A DNA stretch of 64,000 nt from Burkholderia sp. BCC0322 (GTDB lineage: Bacteria; Pseudomonadota; Gammaproteobacteria; Burkholderiales; Burkholderiaceae), in contig NZ_CADFDU010000001.1 in NCBI RefSeq assembly GCF_902833045.1, forward strand, positions 310,001 through 374,000. Reading direction: 5' to 3'. Shown piece by piece: positions 38,362 through 47,174 of this stretch. How positions within the stretch are numbered: position 1 is the first letter of the stretch; each line of letters opens with the position of its first letter. The translations under genes and the position numbers were made by a program. Below the pieces are notes generated by a model, which was not told the origin of the DNA, searched no databases, and was given only the letters and a program-made list of their open reading frames with translations.

Positions 38362-40620
38362 ATGACGTCCGACCGGCCCGCCGATTCCCACGCTCCCGCC
38401 TCCCCACCCGCCGACGACTGGCAGGACGACGGCAACTATGCGTCCGGTGCGCCCGAGCACGATTTCGCGGTGCGTCGCGTGACGCTGATCGTGCTGCTCG
38501 TCGCGGCGATCGTGCTGCCGTGCATCTACGTCGTGGTGATGGCGTACAACGACCTGAAGACGCGCGAGGCCGCCGCGAGCGACGTGACGATGCGCACGGT
38601 GCGGGTGGCCGAGGAGCACGCGCTCAAGGTGTTCGACCTGAGCGAGACGCTCGATGCGCGCATCGTCGATCTCGTGCAGGACATGGACGACGCGACCGTG
38701 CGCAACCGGGAGTCCGACATCCACGAAGCGCTGAACACGATCGGCGGCGGCTATCCGCAGGTGGCCGCCGTGTCGATCTTCGGCGCGAGCGGGATGCTGC
38801 TCGCGAACAGCCTCTACTATCCGGCGCCCTATGCGTCGATCGCGAACCGCGACGACTTCGCCGGCATCCGCGACGGCAAGGTCATCGAACACATCTCGCG
38901 GCTGATGATGGGGCCGCTCAAGCTCGAGAACATTCCCGTGTTCAACACGGGCGTCGCGCGTCGCCATAGCGACGGTTCGTTCGCCGGGATGGTGTCGATC
39001 GCGCTGAAGTCGTCGTATTTCAACGCGTTCTACCGCGACCTGCTCGGCGGTGCGAGCACGCCGATGACGATGGCGCTCTCGCGCTCGGACGGCGCGGTGA
39101 TCGCGTCGTATCCGCCGCCGCCGGCACTCGCGCACACCGATCGCGCCGTCACGTTCGGCGACGCGCGCAACGATCCGCGCGCCGGTGTCGTGCGCGTGCG
39201 TCACGACGGCGCGAGCAGCGAGATCGTCGCGTATCGCCAGGTCGGCAGCTATCCCGTCTACGTGACGTGCGCATATCGCACGTCGGCGATCTGGCATGAA
39301 TGGTACGAACACCTGAGCGTGCTGTTCATCTCGATGTTCGCACCGTCGGTCGCGCTGTGGTCCGTGATCTGGCTGTCGCTCAAGCGGCTGAAGGCGGAAG
39401 AGGAAGCGTGGGATCGCTGGCAGGCCGAAGCGTCGATGCGGCGCTCGATCGAATCGGCGTACCGGCAGTCGCGCAAGATGCAGGCGCTCGGCAACCTCGT
39501 CGGCAGCGTCGCGCACGACTTCAACAACCTGCTGATGATCATCTCGAGCAACGTGCAGATCGTGCGGCGGCGCGGGATCCAGCATCTCGACAAGGAGCTC
39601 GGCGCGATCGAACGCGCGCTGAAGAACGGGCAGTCGCTCACGCGCCAGCTCCTCGGTGTCGCGCGCAAGCAGCCGCTGCACAACGAGACGATCGACGTGG
39701 GGCATTGGGTCGGCACGTGCCACGAATTACTGAAGACATCGCTCGGTTCGAAATCGTCGCTGGTCGTCGCGATCGAGCCCGGTGTCTGGCCGATCCGCGT
39801 CGACGTCGCGGAGCTCGAGCTCGCGGTGATCAACCTCGCGGTCAACGCGCGCGACGCGATGGCGACCGGCGGCCGCTTCACGGTCGGCGCGCGCAACGTG
39901 ACGCTGCGTCGCGAGGACGGCTTTCCGCTGATCGGGGATTTCGTGCAGATCTCGCTCGACGATACGGGTTCAGGCATGGCGCCCGATGTGCTCGCGCGCG
40001 CGTTCGAACCGCTGTTCACGACGAAGGCGCAGGGGATGGGGACGGGGCTCGGCCTGCCGCAGGTGTTCGCGTTCTGCGAACGCTCGGGCGGCCTCGCGAC
40101 GATCGACAGCGCGGTCGGCGCCGGCACGTCGGTGCGCCTCTACCTGCCACGCGCGCGCGCCGAGGATGTCGTCGCGCGGCCACCGGCGGTCGCGCACGAC
40201 GCCGGGGCAGGCGCGCTCGCCGGCCTGCACGTGCTGCTCGTCGAGGACAACAGCGAAGTCGCGGCCGGCACCGAAGCGCTGCTGTCGCTGCTCGGGCACC
40301 GCGTGACCTACGCGCCCACCGCCGACGACGCGTTGCGCCTGATCGAAGGCGCAGCCGCGAACGACGCGTTCGACCTCGTGATTTCGGATATCCACATGCC
40401 GGGCCGCCTGAACGGCATCGACCTCGCCGAAGCAGTCGAGCAGCGGCCGGAGAAACTGCCCGTGATACTCGTCACGGGTTACGCGGAGGAGCTCGACCGC
40501 ACGCGCACCGTCAACGTCCGCGTGCTGTCGAAGCCGTTCGACATCGCGCTGCTCGACGAGATCCTGCTGGGCATCCGGGAAGCGCGCGATGCACGACACG
40601 CGCGGCACGCCGGCACGTGA
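38362..40620 (+). CDS. Hybrid sensor histidine kinase/response regulator
   Basis: The protein is 752 residues from ATG 38362; ATG 38326 or 38329 are also possible. A membrane helix lies near residues 43-63, then a periplasmic dCache-like sensor domain, and a second helix near 320-340. The HisKA has GSVAHDFNNLLM (His about 388), HATPase_c follows with DTGSGM and GTGLGLPQV, and a C-terminal receiver carries Asp in ISDIHMPG (about 677). The DFNNLL type H-box is typical of hybrid kinases that signal through the attached receiver. The signal is unknown. Confidence 0.92.
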   Translation: MTSDRPADSHAPASPPADDWQDDGNYASGAPEHDFAVRRVTLIVLLVAAIVLPCIYVVVMAYNDLKTREAAASDVTMRTVRVAEEHALKVFDLSETLDARIVDLVQDMDDATVRNRESDIHEALNTIGGGYPQVAAVSIFGASGMLLANSLYYPAPYASIANRDDFAGIRDGKVIEHISRLMMGPLKLENIPVFNTGVARRHSDGSFAGMVSIALKSSYFNAFYRDLLGGASTPMTMALSRSDGAVIASYPPPPALAHTDRAVTFGDARNDPRAGVVRVRHDGASSEIVAYRQVGSYPVYVTCAYRTSAIWHEWYEHLSVLFISMFAPSVALWSVIWLSLKRLKAEEEAWDRWQAEASMRRSIESAYRQSRKMQALGNLVGSVAHDFNNLLMIISSNVQIVRRRGIQHLDKELGAIERALKNGQSLTRQLLGVARKQPLHNETIDVGHWVGTCHELLKTSLGSKSSLVVAIEPGVWPIRVDVAELELAVINLAVNARDAMATGGRFTVGARNVTLRREDGFPLIGDFVQISLDDTGSGMAPDVLARAFEPLFTTKAQGMGTGLGLPQVFAFCERSGGLATIDSAVGAGTSVRLYLPRARAEDVVARPPAVAHDAGAGALAGLHVLLVEDNSEVAAGTEALLSLLGHRVTYAPTADDALRLIEGAAANDAFDLVISDIHMPGRLNGIDLAEAVEQRPEKLPVILVTGYAEELDRTRTVNVRVLSKPFDIALLDEILLGIREARDARHARHAGT

Positions 40621-40669
40621 CCCGCTGCGTGCGGGCCGGCGCCGCCGGCGTGAAAGAAGGGTGTGCCGC

Positions 40670-41224
40670 TCAGGCCGACTTCAGCAAGCGCACCCAGCCC
40701 GTGTAACGATCGACGAAGCCTTGCAGGAACTTGCGGGTGTCTTCGCTGACGATCTGGCCCTGGTCGTCGATGCGCGCCGGATCGTGCTTGATGAACATCT
40801 CGGGCTGCCCGAGCGTCTTCACGTCGAGATACGCGAGCACGTTGCGCAGGTGCTGTTGCGCGAGCGCGGTGCCGGTCGCGCCCGGCGACGTGCCGAGCAC
40901 CGCGCCCGGCTTGCCCGACCACGAGTTGGAACCCCACGGGCGCGAGCCCCAGTCCAGCGCATTCTTCAGCACGCCCGGAATCGAGCGGTTGTACTCGGGC
41001 GTGACGAACAACAGCGCGTCGGCGGCCTCGATCGACTGCTTGAAGCGCTTCGCGACTTCCGGGAAATCCGCGTCGTAGTCCTGGCTGTACAACGGCAGCT
41101 CGCCGATCTCGACGAACTCGAACGAGAAATCGGCGGGGGCGAGCGAGATCACGGCGTGTGCGAGCGCGCGGTTCCACGACGCGCGACGCAGGCTGCCGAC
41201 GATCACAGCGATGCGATAGGACAT
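40670..41224 (-). CDS. NADPH-dependent FMN reductase
   Basis: The 184-residue flavodoxin-like protein has the FMN phosphate-binding loop GSLRRASWNRALA and the TPEYNRSIPGVLKNALDW motif, typical of the ChrR/YieF/azoreductase group that reduces quinones, chromate or dyes. ATG 41224 has a GGAGAAT ribosome site. It is a single gene, divergent from the sigma-factor gene. Confidence 0.94.
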   Translation of the reverse strand: MSYRIAVIVGSLRRASWNRALAHAVISLAPADFSFEFVEIGELPLYSQDYDADFPEVAKRFKQSIEAADALLFVTPEYNRSIPGVLKNALDWGSRPWGSNSWSGKPGAVLGTSPGATGTALAQQHLRNVLAYLDVKTLGQPEMFIKHDPARIDDQGQIVSEDTRKFLQGFVDRYTGWVRLLKSA

Positions 41225-41337
41225 GGCATTCTCCTTCCGGTGAGTGAGGAATCGGATCGATTGCTTCCGAACGAGCGACAAAGGTCTGTTTATAGGCAAG
41301 CCAGCCCGCGAACCGCCCCACGGGGCCGCCCGGTCGA

Positions 41338-41372
41338 CTTTCCACAAGGTTTTCCACAGAAATTGTGGATAA
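41338..41372. promoter_or_regulatory. DnaA-box cluster upstream of the FMN reductase gene
   Basis: The 363-bp gap 41225-41587 holds a tight set of DnaA-box-like 9-mers. TGTGGATAA at 41364-41372 is a perfect TTATCCACA on the minus strand. TTTTCCACA (41350-41358) and CTTTCCACA (41338-41346) on the plus strand each differ by one or two bases. No gene is seen in the gap. It may be a DnaA-binding locus near the chromosome 2 origin or part of the promoter. Confidence 0.6.
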
Positions 41373-41587
41373 CTCGGCCGTTGTGTTCCGACGTTACAGA
41401 TTGCCCGCCGCGTGCCGTCACCGACACGCGACACAGGGTTCGGCAAGCATAGCGCAGCGCGCCGGCCGGTTTCGTGAATTCGTGACGGAACATGCATTGC
41501 AGGCCGGGACCGCGCCCAGTAAGCTGCTCGCACCGCGACGCGCCCGCTTGGGCAAGTGCGCTTGCCTCGAGACACCGCAACCCAGAC

Positions 41588-42187
41588 ATGCCGGCTGCTT
41601 ACGACGACCCCGCCTATCTCACGCAACTGCGACGCGACCTGCTGCGCTTCGCGCGACTCCAGCTCCGCGATACCGACGCGGCCGAAGACGCCGTGCAGGA
41701 AGCGCTCGCCGCCGCGTGGTCGCATGCGGGCGATTTCGCCGGACTGTCGGCACACAAGACCTGGGTGTTCGGCATCCTGCGCAACAAGCTGATCGACGTG
41801 CTACGCGCGCGGCAGCGGACGGTCAACCTGTCCGCGCTCGATGCCGAACTCGACGGCGAATCGGTGCTCGATCGCGAACTGTTCAAGGAAAACGGGCACT
41901 GGGCCGCACATGCGAAGCCGCGACCGTGGCCGCGCCCCGAGACGCTGTTGCAGCAGCAGCAGTTCTGGATGCTGTTCCAGGCCTGCCTCGATCACCTTCC
42001 GGAGCAGATCGGGCGCGTGTTCATGATGCGCGAATTCCTCGACGTGGAAATAACGGACATTTGCAGCGAATTGACGCTGACGACGAATCATTGCAGCGTG
42101 CTGCTGTATCGGGCGCGCACGCGCCTGCGAACCTGCCTGAGCGAACAAGGACTGACGACAGAAGATGCTGCCGGGGAAATGTACTGA
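41588..42187 (+). CDS. ECF-type RNA polymerase sigma factor
   Basis: The 199-residue protein has sigma region 2 (LLRFARLQLRDTDAAEDAVQEAL, residues about 15-37, and KTWVFGILRNKLID) and region 4 (LPEQIGRVFMMREFLDVE, and the HTH ICSELTLTTNHCSVLLYRAR). ATG 41588 gives the usual ECF length. The next gene encodes a small zinc-finger protein and overlaps it, so this is a sigma/anti-sigma pair. The regulon is not visible. Confidence 0.92.
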   Translation: MPAAYDDPAYLTQLRRDLLRFARLQLRDTDAAEDAVQEALAAAWSHAGDFAGLSAHKTWVFGILRNKLIDVLRARQRTVNLSALDAELDGESVLDRELFKENGHWAAHAKPRPWPRPETLLQQQQFWMLFQACLDHLPEQIGRVFMMREFLDVEITDICSELTLTTNHCSVLLYRARTRLRTCLSEQGLTTEDAAGEMY

Positions 42188-42386
42188 CGTGACGCGACTG
42201 CTGTCGGATGCTCTCGATCGGCATCTGACCCTGCATGAACGCCTGCAGGTGCGCATACACCTGCCGACCTGCAGTGGCTGCAGGGCCTATCGCGGCCAGA
42301 TCACGCTGCTGCGGACGGCCGCGAAAGCGGCGGCGGGGCGGGAGCCTGCCCCGGATGATGACGGTGGGTCGTCCGGGAAAAGCTAG
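42165..42386 (+). CDS. Small zinc-finger anti-sigma factor
   Basis: The 73-residue protein (65 from GTG 42189) has the HxxxCxxC motif of ZAS/zf-HC2 anti-sigma factors: the segment IHLPTCSGCRAY. It overlaps the sigma gene by 23 bp. It is soluble, with no membrane helix, so it would sense a cytoplasmic signal, as ChrR-like or RsrA-like proteins do. Confidence 0.8.
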   Translation: MLPGKCTDVTRLLSDALDRHLTLHERLQVRIHLPTCSGCRAYRGQITLLRTAAKAAAGREPAPDDDGGSSGKS

Positions 42387-42536
42387 GCCGGATTGCGTGA
42401 TGGCGATCGTTAGGGCGGTGGCGGGTGGTGGTGGGCAGTGGCGTGCTGCCCGGCGATCGTGCCGGCTTCGATTGCCGGCGCTTGCGCTAGTGCTCGCGCC
42501 GGGCTGACGCAATCAGAAAAATACGGCGGCCAAGAA

Positions 42537-42896
42537 TTATTCGAACAGCACCTGCACCGATTCGGGCGGCCGGCCGATGGCGGCCTTGCCGCGATAAACG
42601 ACGATGGGCCGCTGCAGCAGGATCGGATGAGCGGCAATTGCCGCATAAGCTTCCGCATCGGTCAGATCGGCGCGAGCAAGATTCAGCTCCTTGTACGGCT
42701 CCTCACCGTCGCGCAGCATGTCGCGAACCGGACGGCCAAGCTGCCGATGCAGCGCTTCCAGTTCCTCGACCGTCGGCGGCGTCTTCAGATACTCGACGAC
42801 ATTCAATGGCGCACCGGTGGTATTCAGCGACTCGACCAACGCAAGCGTCTCGCGCGACTTCGAGCATCGGGGGTTGTGGTAGATCGTGATCATCAT
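42537..42896 (-). CDS. arsC: ArsC/Spx-family reductase (arsenate reductase-like)
   Basis: The 119-residue protein has the thioredoxin-like ArsC fold with the single catalytic Cys in YHNPRCSKSRETL and the ILLQRPIVVYRGKAAIGRP region that supplies the phosphate-binding Arg. These are the glutaredoxin-dependent ArsC marks. It has no ars operon neighbours, so a YffB-like role cannot be excluded. Start is ATG 42896 or 42893. Confidence 0.88.
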   Translation of the reverse strand: MMITIYHNPRCSKSRETLALVESLNTTGAPLNVVEYLKTPPTVEELEALHRQLGRPVRDMLRDGEEPYKELNLARADLTDAEAYAAIAAHPILLQRPIVVYRGKAAIGRPPESVQVLFE

Positions 42897-43074
42897 TCAG
42901 GCCTGGAAGGTAGAGCCCTGTATTGTAGCTAGTCTGCATCGGCGGCTTGGTGGGGCGGTGGGCGCGGGATCTCGGGTGCGGATTCGCTGCTTCGTAGAGG
43001 CAGAGGCGGATGAAGCCGTACGACGGCCTGCGAGAGGAGAGTGCTGTTCGGGATGCGCTTCAATGAATTGGTAG

Positions 43075-43090
43075 GTTTATGCGCATAAAG
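43075..43090. promoter_or_regulatory. parS site 1
   Basis: GTTTATGCGCATAAAG matches the palindrome GTTTATGCGCATAAAC at 15 of 16 positions. It is the outermost of five sites in the 953-bp non-coding gap 42897-43849. Confidence 0.85.
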
Positions 43091-43196
43091 GTGAGCGGGA
43101 CTCTATCGCGGGGGGATGAATAAAGGTCCCGCACGCCTGATCAATACGAAGAGGGGCGATCTGAAAAGGGCGTCGCCGGTAGCGTCGCAGGCCGGT

Positions 43197-43212
43197 GTTT
43201 ATGCGCATAAAG
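43197..43212. promoter_or_regulatory. parS site 2
   Basis: GTTTATGCGCATAAAG has one mismatch to the palindrome. It lies 122 bp from site 1. Confidence 0.85.
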
Positions 43213-43389
43213 AGCGGGCGATTGCCGGGTAGGGTATCTCGTGATCCACGGCGTGGTGAGTACTGAAATTTCGGCGCGTCGGTGTGCTGCCTGCTCGGTG
43301 TGCTGCCTCGCAAGTAGATCGACGCGCACTGGATTCCGGCGCGGCGCGGTCGGGCGGTGATCCTTCGTCACTCGCCGTCTACGCTCGCG

Positions 43390-43405
43390 GTTTATGCGCA
43401 TAAAC
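43390..43405. promoter_or_regulatory. parS site 3 (perfect)
   Basis: GTTTATGCGCATAAAC is a perfect 16-bp palindrome. As I recall, this is the chromosome-2-type parS of B. cenocepacia, bound by its own ParB. Confidence 0.92.
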
Positions 43406-43552
43406 GTAGCGTCCGGATACCGTGTCGTGTCGACGTACGCTGGCTCAGTGGCATACCTCGACCTGCATGCCCAGCCAGGCGCACCACTCACATCCCACGC
43501 CCAGAAGCACCGCCCCTCCCGGTGCACAATCCAGCGCCACGGTTTCCGCGGC

Positions 43553-43568
43553 GTTTATGCGCACAAAC
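43553..43568. promoter_or_regulatory. parS site 4
   Basis: GTTTATGCGCACAAAC has one mismatch (T to C) to the palindrome. Confidence 0.85.
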
Positions 43569-43734
43569 TCTGCGGCTCTCAGGCAAGACCACCCCATCGG
43601 AGAGAAAGGGTAGTGCCCCGGGATCCTGCGGCAACTCGCTACGCCACGCGTGAAGACTCAACCACCGAGGTTACTCATCGACGTCTCCGGCATCCGCCAC
43701 ACCATCCAATCGAGCCACCGGTCATCGTCGCTTC

Positions 43735-43750
43735 GTTTATGCGCATAAAC
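43735..43750. promoter_or_regulatory. parS site 5 (perfect)
   Basis: GTTTATGCGCATAAAC is perfect and lies 100 bp upstream of parA, just before the likely parA promoter. Confidence 0.92.
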
Positions 43751-43795
43751 CGATAGCCCGAATGGCCAACGCGTAGTTGAAGAACGACAATTTCA

Positions 43796-43823
43796 TTGAA
43801 ATTAAAATATCGTCCTGTAGAAT
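43796..43823 (+). promoter_or_regulatory. Likely parAB promoter
   Basis: TTGAAA (43796-43801) and TAGAAT (43818-43823) with 16-bp spacing form a good sigma-70 promoter. It lies 46 bp after parS site 5, so ParB bound there could affect it. Confidence 0.65.
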
Positions 43824-43849
43824 TCCAACGACCAAAATAGGAGTGAAAA

Positions 43850-44512
43850 TTGGCCGCGGAAATCATTGCAGTCACTCAACAAAAAGGTGGCGTCGGCAAA
43901 AGCACGATTGCCATGCACCTCGGTGCCGCGTTCCATGAAAAAGGGAAGCGCGTCCTCGTCATCGACGCAGACCGTCAAAACACACTGGTTCACTGGTCAA
44001 GCGCGTCCGGCGACAGCGACACCGGCATTCCGTTTCCGGTCGTCAACCTGGCCGAAGCCGATGGCCAGATCCATCGCGAGATCAAGAAGTTCATCAACGA
44101 CTACGACATCATCGTCGTAGACTGCCCGCCGTCGATCACCGAAAAGGTATCGGGCGTGGTCCTGCTGGCCGCATCGATTGCCGTGATTCCGACGTCGTCG
44201 TCGCCGGCCGATTACTGGTCGAGTGTCGGGCTGGTCAAACTGATCCAGCAGGCGCAGGTCATGAACGAAGACCTCCGCGCCGTCTTCCTGCTGAACAAGA
44301 CCGAAGAGAAACGCATGCTGACCCGCGAGCTCAAGCGCGCGCTCGAGGAACTCGGCTTCCCGTTGCTGAAGACGCAAATCCCGACCCGAGAGGCGTACAA
44401 ACAGGCGATGGCGCTCGGTCAGACCGTGCTGCAGATGAACGATCGTGGCGGCAAGCTGGCCGCCTCAGAAATTCGCGCATGCGCCGACGAAATCGTCGCC
44501 ATGCTGCCCTGA
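43850..44512 (+). CDS. parA: ParA partition ATPase of the secondary chromosome
   Basis: The 220-residue protein has the deviant Walker A QQKGGVGKST, Walker A' VLVIDADRQN and Walker B IIVVDCPPS. It has no N-terminal HTH, so it is the short ParA form that would not repress as the plasmid type Ia proteins do. The TTG start at 43850 follows AGGAG with good spacing. ParA drives segregation of the ParB-parS complexes on the nucleoid. Confidence 0.95.
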   Translation: MAAEIIAVTQQKGGVGKSTIAMHLGAAFHEKGKRVLVIDADRQNTLVHWSSASGDSDTGIPFPVVNLAEADGQIHREIKKFINDYDIIVVDCPPSITEKVSGVVLLAASIAVIPTSSSPADYWSSVGLVKLIQQAQVMNEDLRAVFLLNKTEEKRMLTRELKRALEELGFPLLKTQIPTREAYKQAMALGQTVLQMNDRGGKLAASEIRACADEIVAMLP

Positions 44513-44528
44513 CTTTATGCGCACAAAG
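44513..44528. promoter_or_regulatory. Degenerate parS-like site between parA and parB
   Basis: CTTTATGCGCACAAAG keeps the TTTATGCGCA core and has three mismatches. It begins right after the parA stop and its last bases merge with the parB ribosome site (AAAGGAG), so ParB binding could affect parB translation or transcription. Confidence 0.6.
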
Positions 44529-44535
44529 GAGTCAC

Positions 44536-45597
44536 ATGAAACCCTCCCAATTTGCCAAAGGATTCCAAGCGCGCCCGGATATCACGACGAGCGAGAAGCG
44601 CACGGCGCTCGATCGACTCAATGCGATCGACGGCATCGTCAAGTCCGAGACGCCCGCTCCGGCACCGGCCCGATCCGCGAAAAAAGACATCGTGCCGCCG
44701 CCCGCTCCCGAATTCACGCTCGATCCGTCGATCGATGAATCGGCACAATATCGCGCGTGGCGTCTCGAGAACCGCTATGCGCCGGGGCAGGTGATCGAGC
44801 TGCCGCTGAAGGCAATCAAGCATAGCCCGTTCAATCCGCGGCACTTCTATCTGAAATCATCGATTGCCGAACTCGCGGTCAACCTCGCGAAGCAAGGGCA
44901 GCAGCAGGCGATCCACGTGATTCCGGACTACGAGAACCCGGGCACGTATTTCGTCAGCGACGGTGGCCGCCGCGTGCGGGCACTGAAGGAAGCGAACAAG
45001 GAATCGGTCAAGGCGACCGTGATCGACGTGCCGATCGGCATCCAGAGCTACAAGCTCGGCTACGATCTCAACGTCCAGCGCGATTCGCAAACGGTGTTCG
45101 ACAACGCCGTCGTGTGGCGCCGCTTCCTCGACGACAAGCATTTCCAGAGCCAGAAGGAGCTCTCCGAGCATCTCGGCCTCGATGAATCGACGGTGGCCGT
45201 CGCGCTGTCGATCGGCAAGCTGCCGGAAGCGATCATGCAGGAAATGGTCGCGCGCCCCGATCGCTTCGGTTCGAACATGGCGTATCAGGTCGGCCGCTAT
45301 CACAATGCGCGCGGCACCGAGGCCACGCTGCGGTTGATCAACAAGATCGTGTCGGACGATCTCAGCACGCGCCAGGTGTCGGACATCGTCAAGGGCCGTG
45401 TCGCGGCGCAAGAAACGCCGAAGGCTGCAGGCCGTCAGCGCTATGCGCAGCGTCTCGAAATCAAGCTCGGCGGCAAGTCGGTCGGCGACCTCAAGTCGTA
45501 TGGCGAAGATCGGATCGAATTGCGCCTGCGCGGTCTCCCAAAGGACAAGCGCGACGCGATCCTCGAGCAGCTCGAGCGGATGCTGTTGTCGGAGTGA
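44536..45597 (+). CDS. parB: ParB partition protein of the secondary chromosome
   Basis: The 353-residue protein has the ParB N domain (FNPRHFYLKSSIAELAVNLAKQG, residues about 97-119), the HTH (KELSEHLGLDESTVAVALSIGK) and a C-terminal dimerisation domain. The CTP-binding motif usually GERRxRA reads GGRRVRA, as in some plasmid-type ParBs. ATG 44536 follows AAAGGAG, 24 bp after parA. It binds parS and spreads. Confidence 0.95.
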   Translation: MKPSQFAKGFQARPDITTSEKRTALDRLNAIDGIVKSETPAPAPARSAKKDIVPPPAPEFTLDPSIDESAQYRAWRLENRYAPGQVIELPLKAIKHSPFNPRHFYLKSSIAELAVNLAKQGQQQAIHVIPDYENPGTYFVSDGGRRVRALKEANKESVKATVIDVPIGIQSYKLGYDLNVQRDSQTVFDNAVVWRRFLDDKHFQSQKELSEHLGLDESTVAVALSIGKLPEAIMQEMVARPDRFGSNMAYQVGRYHNARGTEATLRLINKIVSDDLSTRQVSDIVKGRVAAQETPKAAGRQRYAQRLEIKLGGKSVGDLKSYGEDRIELRLRGLPKDKRDAILEQLERMLLSE

Positions 45598-45686
45598 TGG
45601 AATCGGCCGGCAGGGCCGGTGAGGACGCCGGGCCCGCCAACTGAAGGCGGGGCCGGCGGCGGCCCGTCAGCGGGCCTGAGCGGGCC

Positions 45687-47054
45687 TCAGGCGGCCCGCG
45701 ACTGGTTTAGCGTGAACGACAGCAGGTCGCCGTCCGTCGGCTCGCCCCAGGTCCTCTGGGCCAGCCAGTCGAAAAAGGCCGTCTCGGCCAGTTTGGAATC
45801 GAGGCCGCGCTTGCGCCAGTCATCGCGCAGATGCGTGCCCATCGTCGGCAGCGCCTCCGATTCGAACGACTCGCGCGCCACTTCGCGCTCGGCGTCGCCC
45901 TGCTCTTCGTACAGCACCTTTGCTTCCTTGCGGCGGAACGCCGCAAACTCGCTCAGCAGGCGAGCCTTCAGATCGTCCGGCTGGGCCGCGGCGATCTTCG
46001 GGGACGGCGCGCCGGCAGGCAGCGCGTCGACCGACTCGACCGGCGGCGCATAACCCTTCTTCAGCGCATCCTTGAACAACGCCGGCGCGCTGCGCACCGG
46101 CGGCAGCGTCGTGCTGCGCATCCGCTGCTCGGTCATCTGGAGCGCGGCGCGAATGCGGTTCTCCTCGCTATCCGCATAGAGCGTCTGCGCTTCCTTCAGC
46201 GGGATCCCGAGCTTCACCATCCGGTCGACCAGCGTGCTGTCGAACACGTTCGGGTGCTCATCGAGCGCGAGCATCGGCTGCTTGCGTTCGGTCACGCGGA
46301 ACTGGATCTCCGCGACCCGGCGCCCCTCACGGTGCTCGATCAGCTCGACGAAGATGTTGGTAACCGCGTTGACTTCCGCGATCGCGGGGCGCAGATAGTC
46401 GCGCTTGAAGTACTTGTACTCGCGCTTTGCCTCGTCGCCGGCTTCCGTATCGGGCGTGCCCGACAGGATCGGCCGCCACCACTCCCACGGCTCGCGCATC
46501 GTCAGGTGACTCGGGTTCGTCAGGTAGCGCACACAGATCTCGTACAGCGCGAGTCCGGCGCTGCTGCGCAGCTGGCTCTGGAACTGCAGGCTCAGGCGCG
46601 CATACTGAACCGGGTCGAGCAGCTTCTTCTTGATCTTCGGCGCGAACGAGAATTCGACCCACACGCGGCGGGTGGCCGGATCCTCGAGAATTTCCGCGTC
46701 CGCGATCAGGGTCGAGATCCCCCACTTGCGGCCCGGCTTCTGGCTCGACGTCCCCGTGCTCCATTCGACCTGCACCGACACCATGCGGCGCAGGTGTTCC
46801 TTCACCAGTGCGGTGTCGTTCGAATCGAAGGCGGAGTTGGCGACGATGTCCGACAGCAGTGCGCGATACGTATCGCCCGAGTCGTCGGCCTGCTGCGCCA
46901 CGGCCAGCAGGACATTGAACAGCTTGCGAGTGAGGAGCGTGATCTTGCCGCTCTTCGGCTGAATCGCGATCGCCTCGACGGCCTTCCGCAATTCGGCTGA
47001 ACTGGCACTCACCACATCCACATCGGTTTTCTTGGCGCGCTTCGTCGTGGCCAT
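45687..47054 (-). CDS. repA: Replication initiator RepA (Rep_3 family) of the secondary chromosome
   Basis: The 455-residue protein has two winged-helix domains of the Rep_3 type: ITLLTRKLFNVLLAVAQ near residue 40 and LYEICVRYLTNPS near 190, with YFKRDYLRPAIAEVN. It is larger than most plasmid Rep_3 proteins. It converges with parB, 89 bp apart with GC-rich hairpins between. Upstream of its start lies the iteron array it should bind. It should load the replisome for chromosome 2. Confidence 0.93.
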   Translation of the reverse strand: MATTKRAKKTDVDVVSASSAELRKAVEAIAIQPKSGKITLLTRKLFNVLLAVAQQADDSGDTYRALLSDIVANSAFDSNDTALVKEHLRRMVSVQVEWSTGTSSQKPGRKWGISTLIADAEILEDPATRRVWVEFSFAPKIKKKLLDPVQYARLSLQFQSQLRSSAGLALYEICVRYLTNPSHLTMREPWEWWRPILSGTPDTEAGDEAKREYKYFKRDYLRPAIAEVNAVTNIFVELIEHREGRRVAEIQFRVTERKQPMLALDEHPNVFDSTLVDRMVKLGIPLKEAQTLYADSEENRIRAALQMTEQRMRSTTLPPVRSAPALFKDALKKGYAPPVESVDALPAGAPSPKIAAAQPDDLKARLLSEFAAFRRKEAKVLYEEQGDAEREVARESFESEALPTMGTHLRDDWRKRGLDSKLAETAFFDWLAQRTWGEPTDGDLLSFTLNQSRAA

Positions 47055-47174
47055 ACGTCGGGTCGGAGGAGAAGTTTTCCGGAAGGATAGCGCCTGCGGT
47101 GAAGTGCGTCCAGAACGACATGCTCACCATAGCGGGTGAAGCGCGCGTGCAAAACGGCACTCACCCCAGGCGCT

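Noticed and set aside
41290-41589. Small minus-strand frame over the DnaA-box gap
   Set aside because: The frame spans the regulatory gap and the start of the sigma gene, with no ribosome site or domain.
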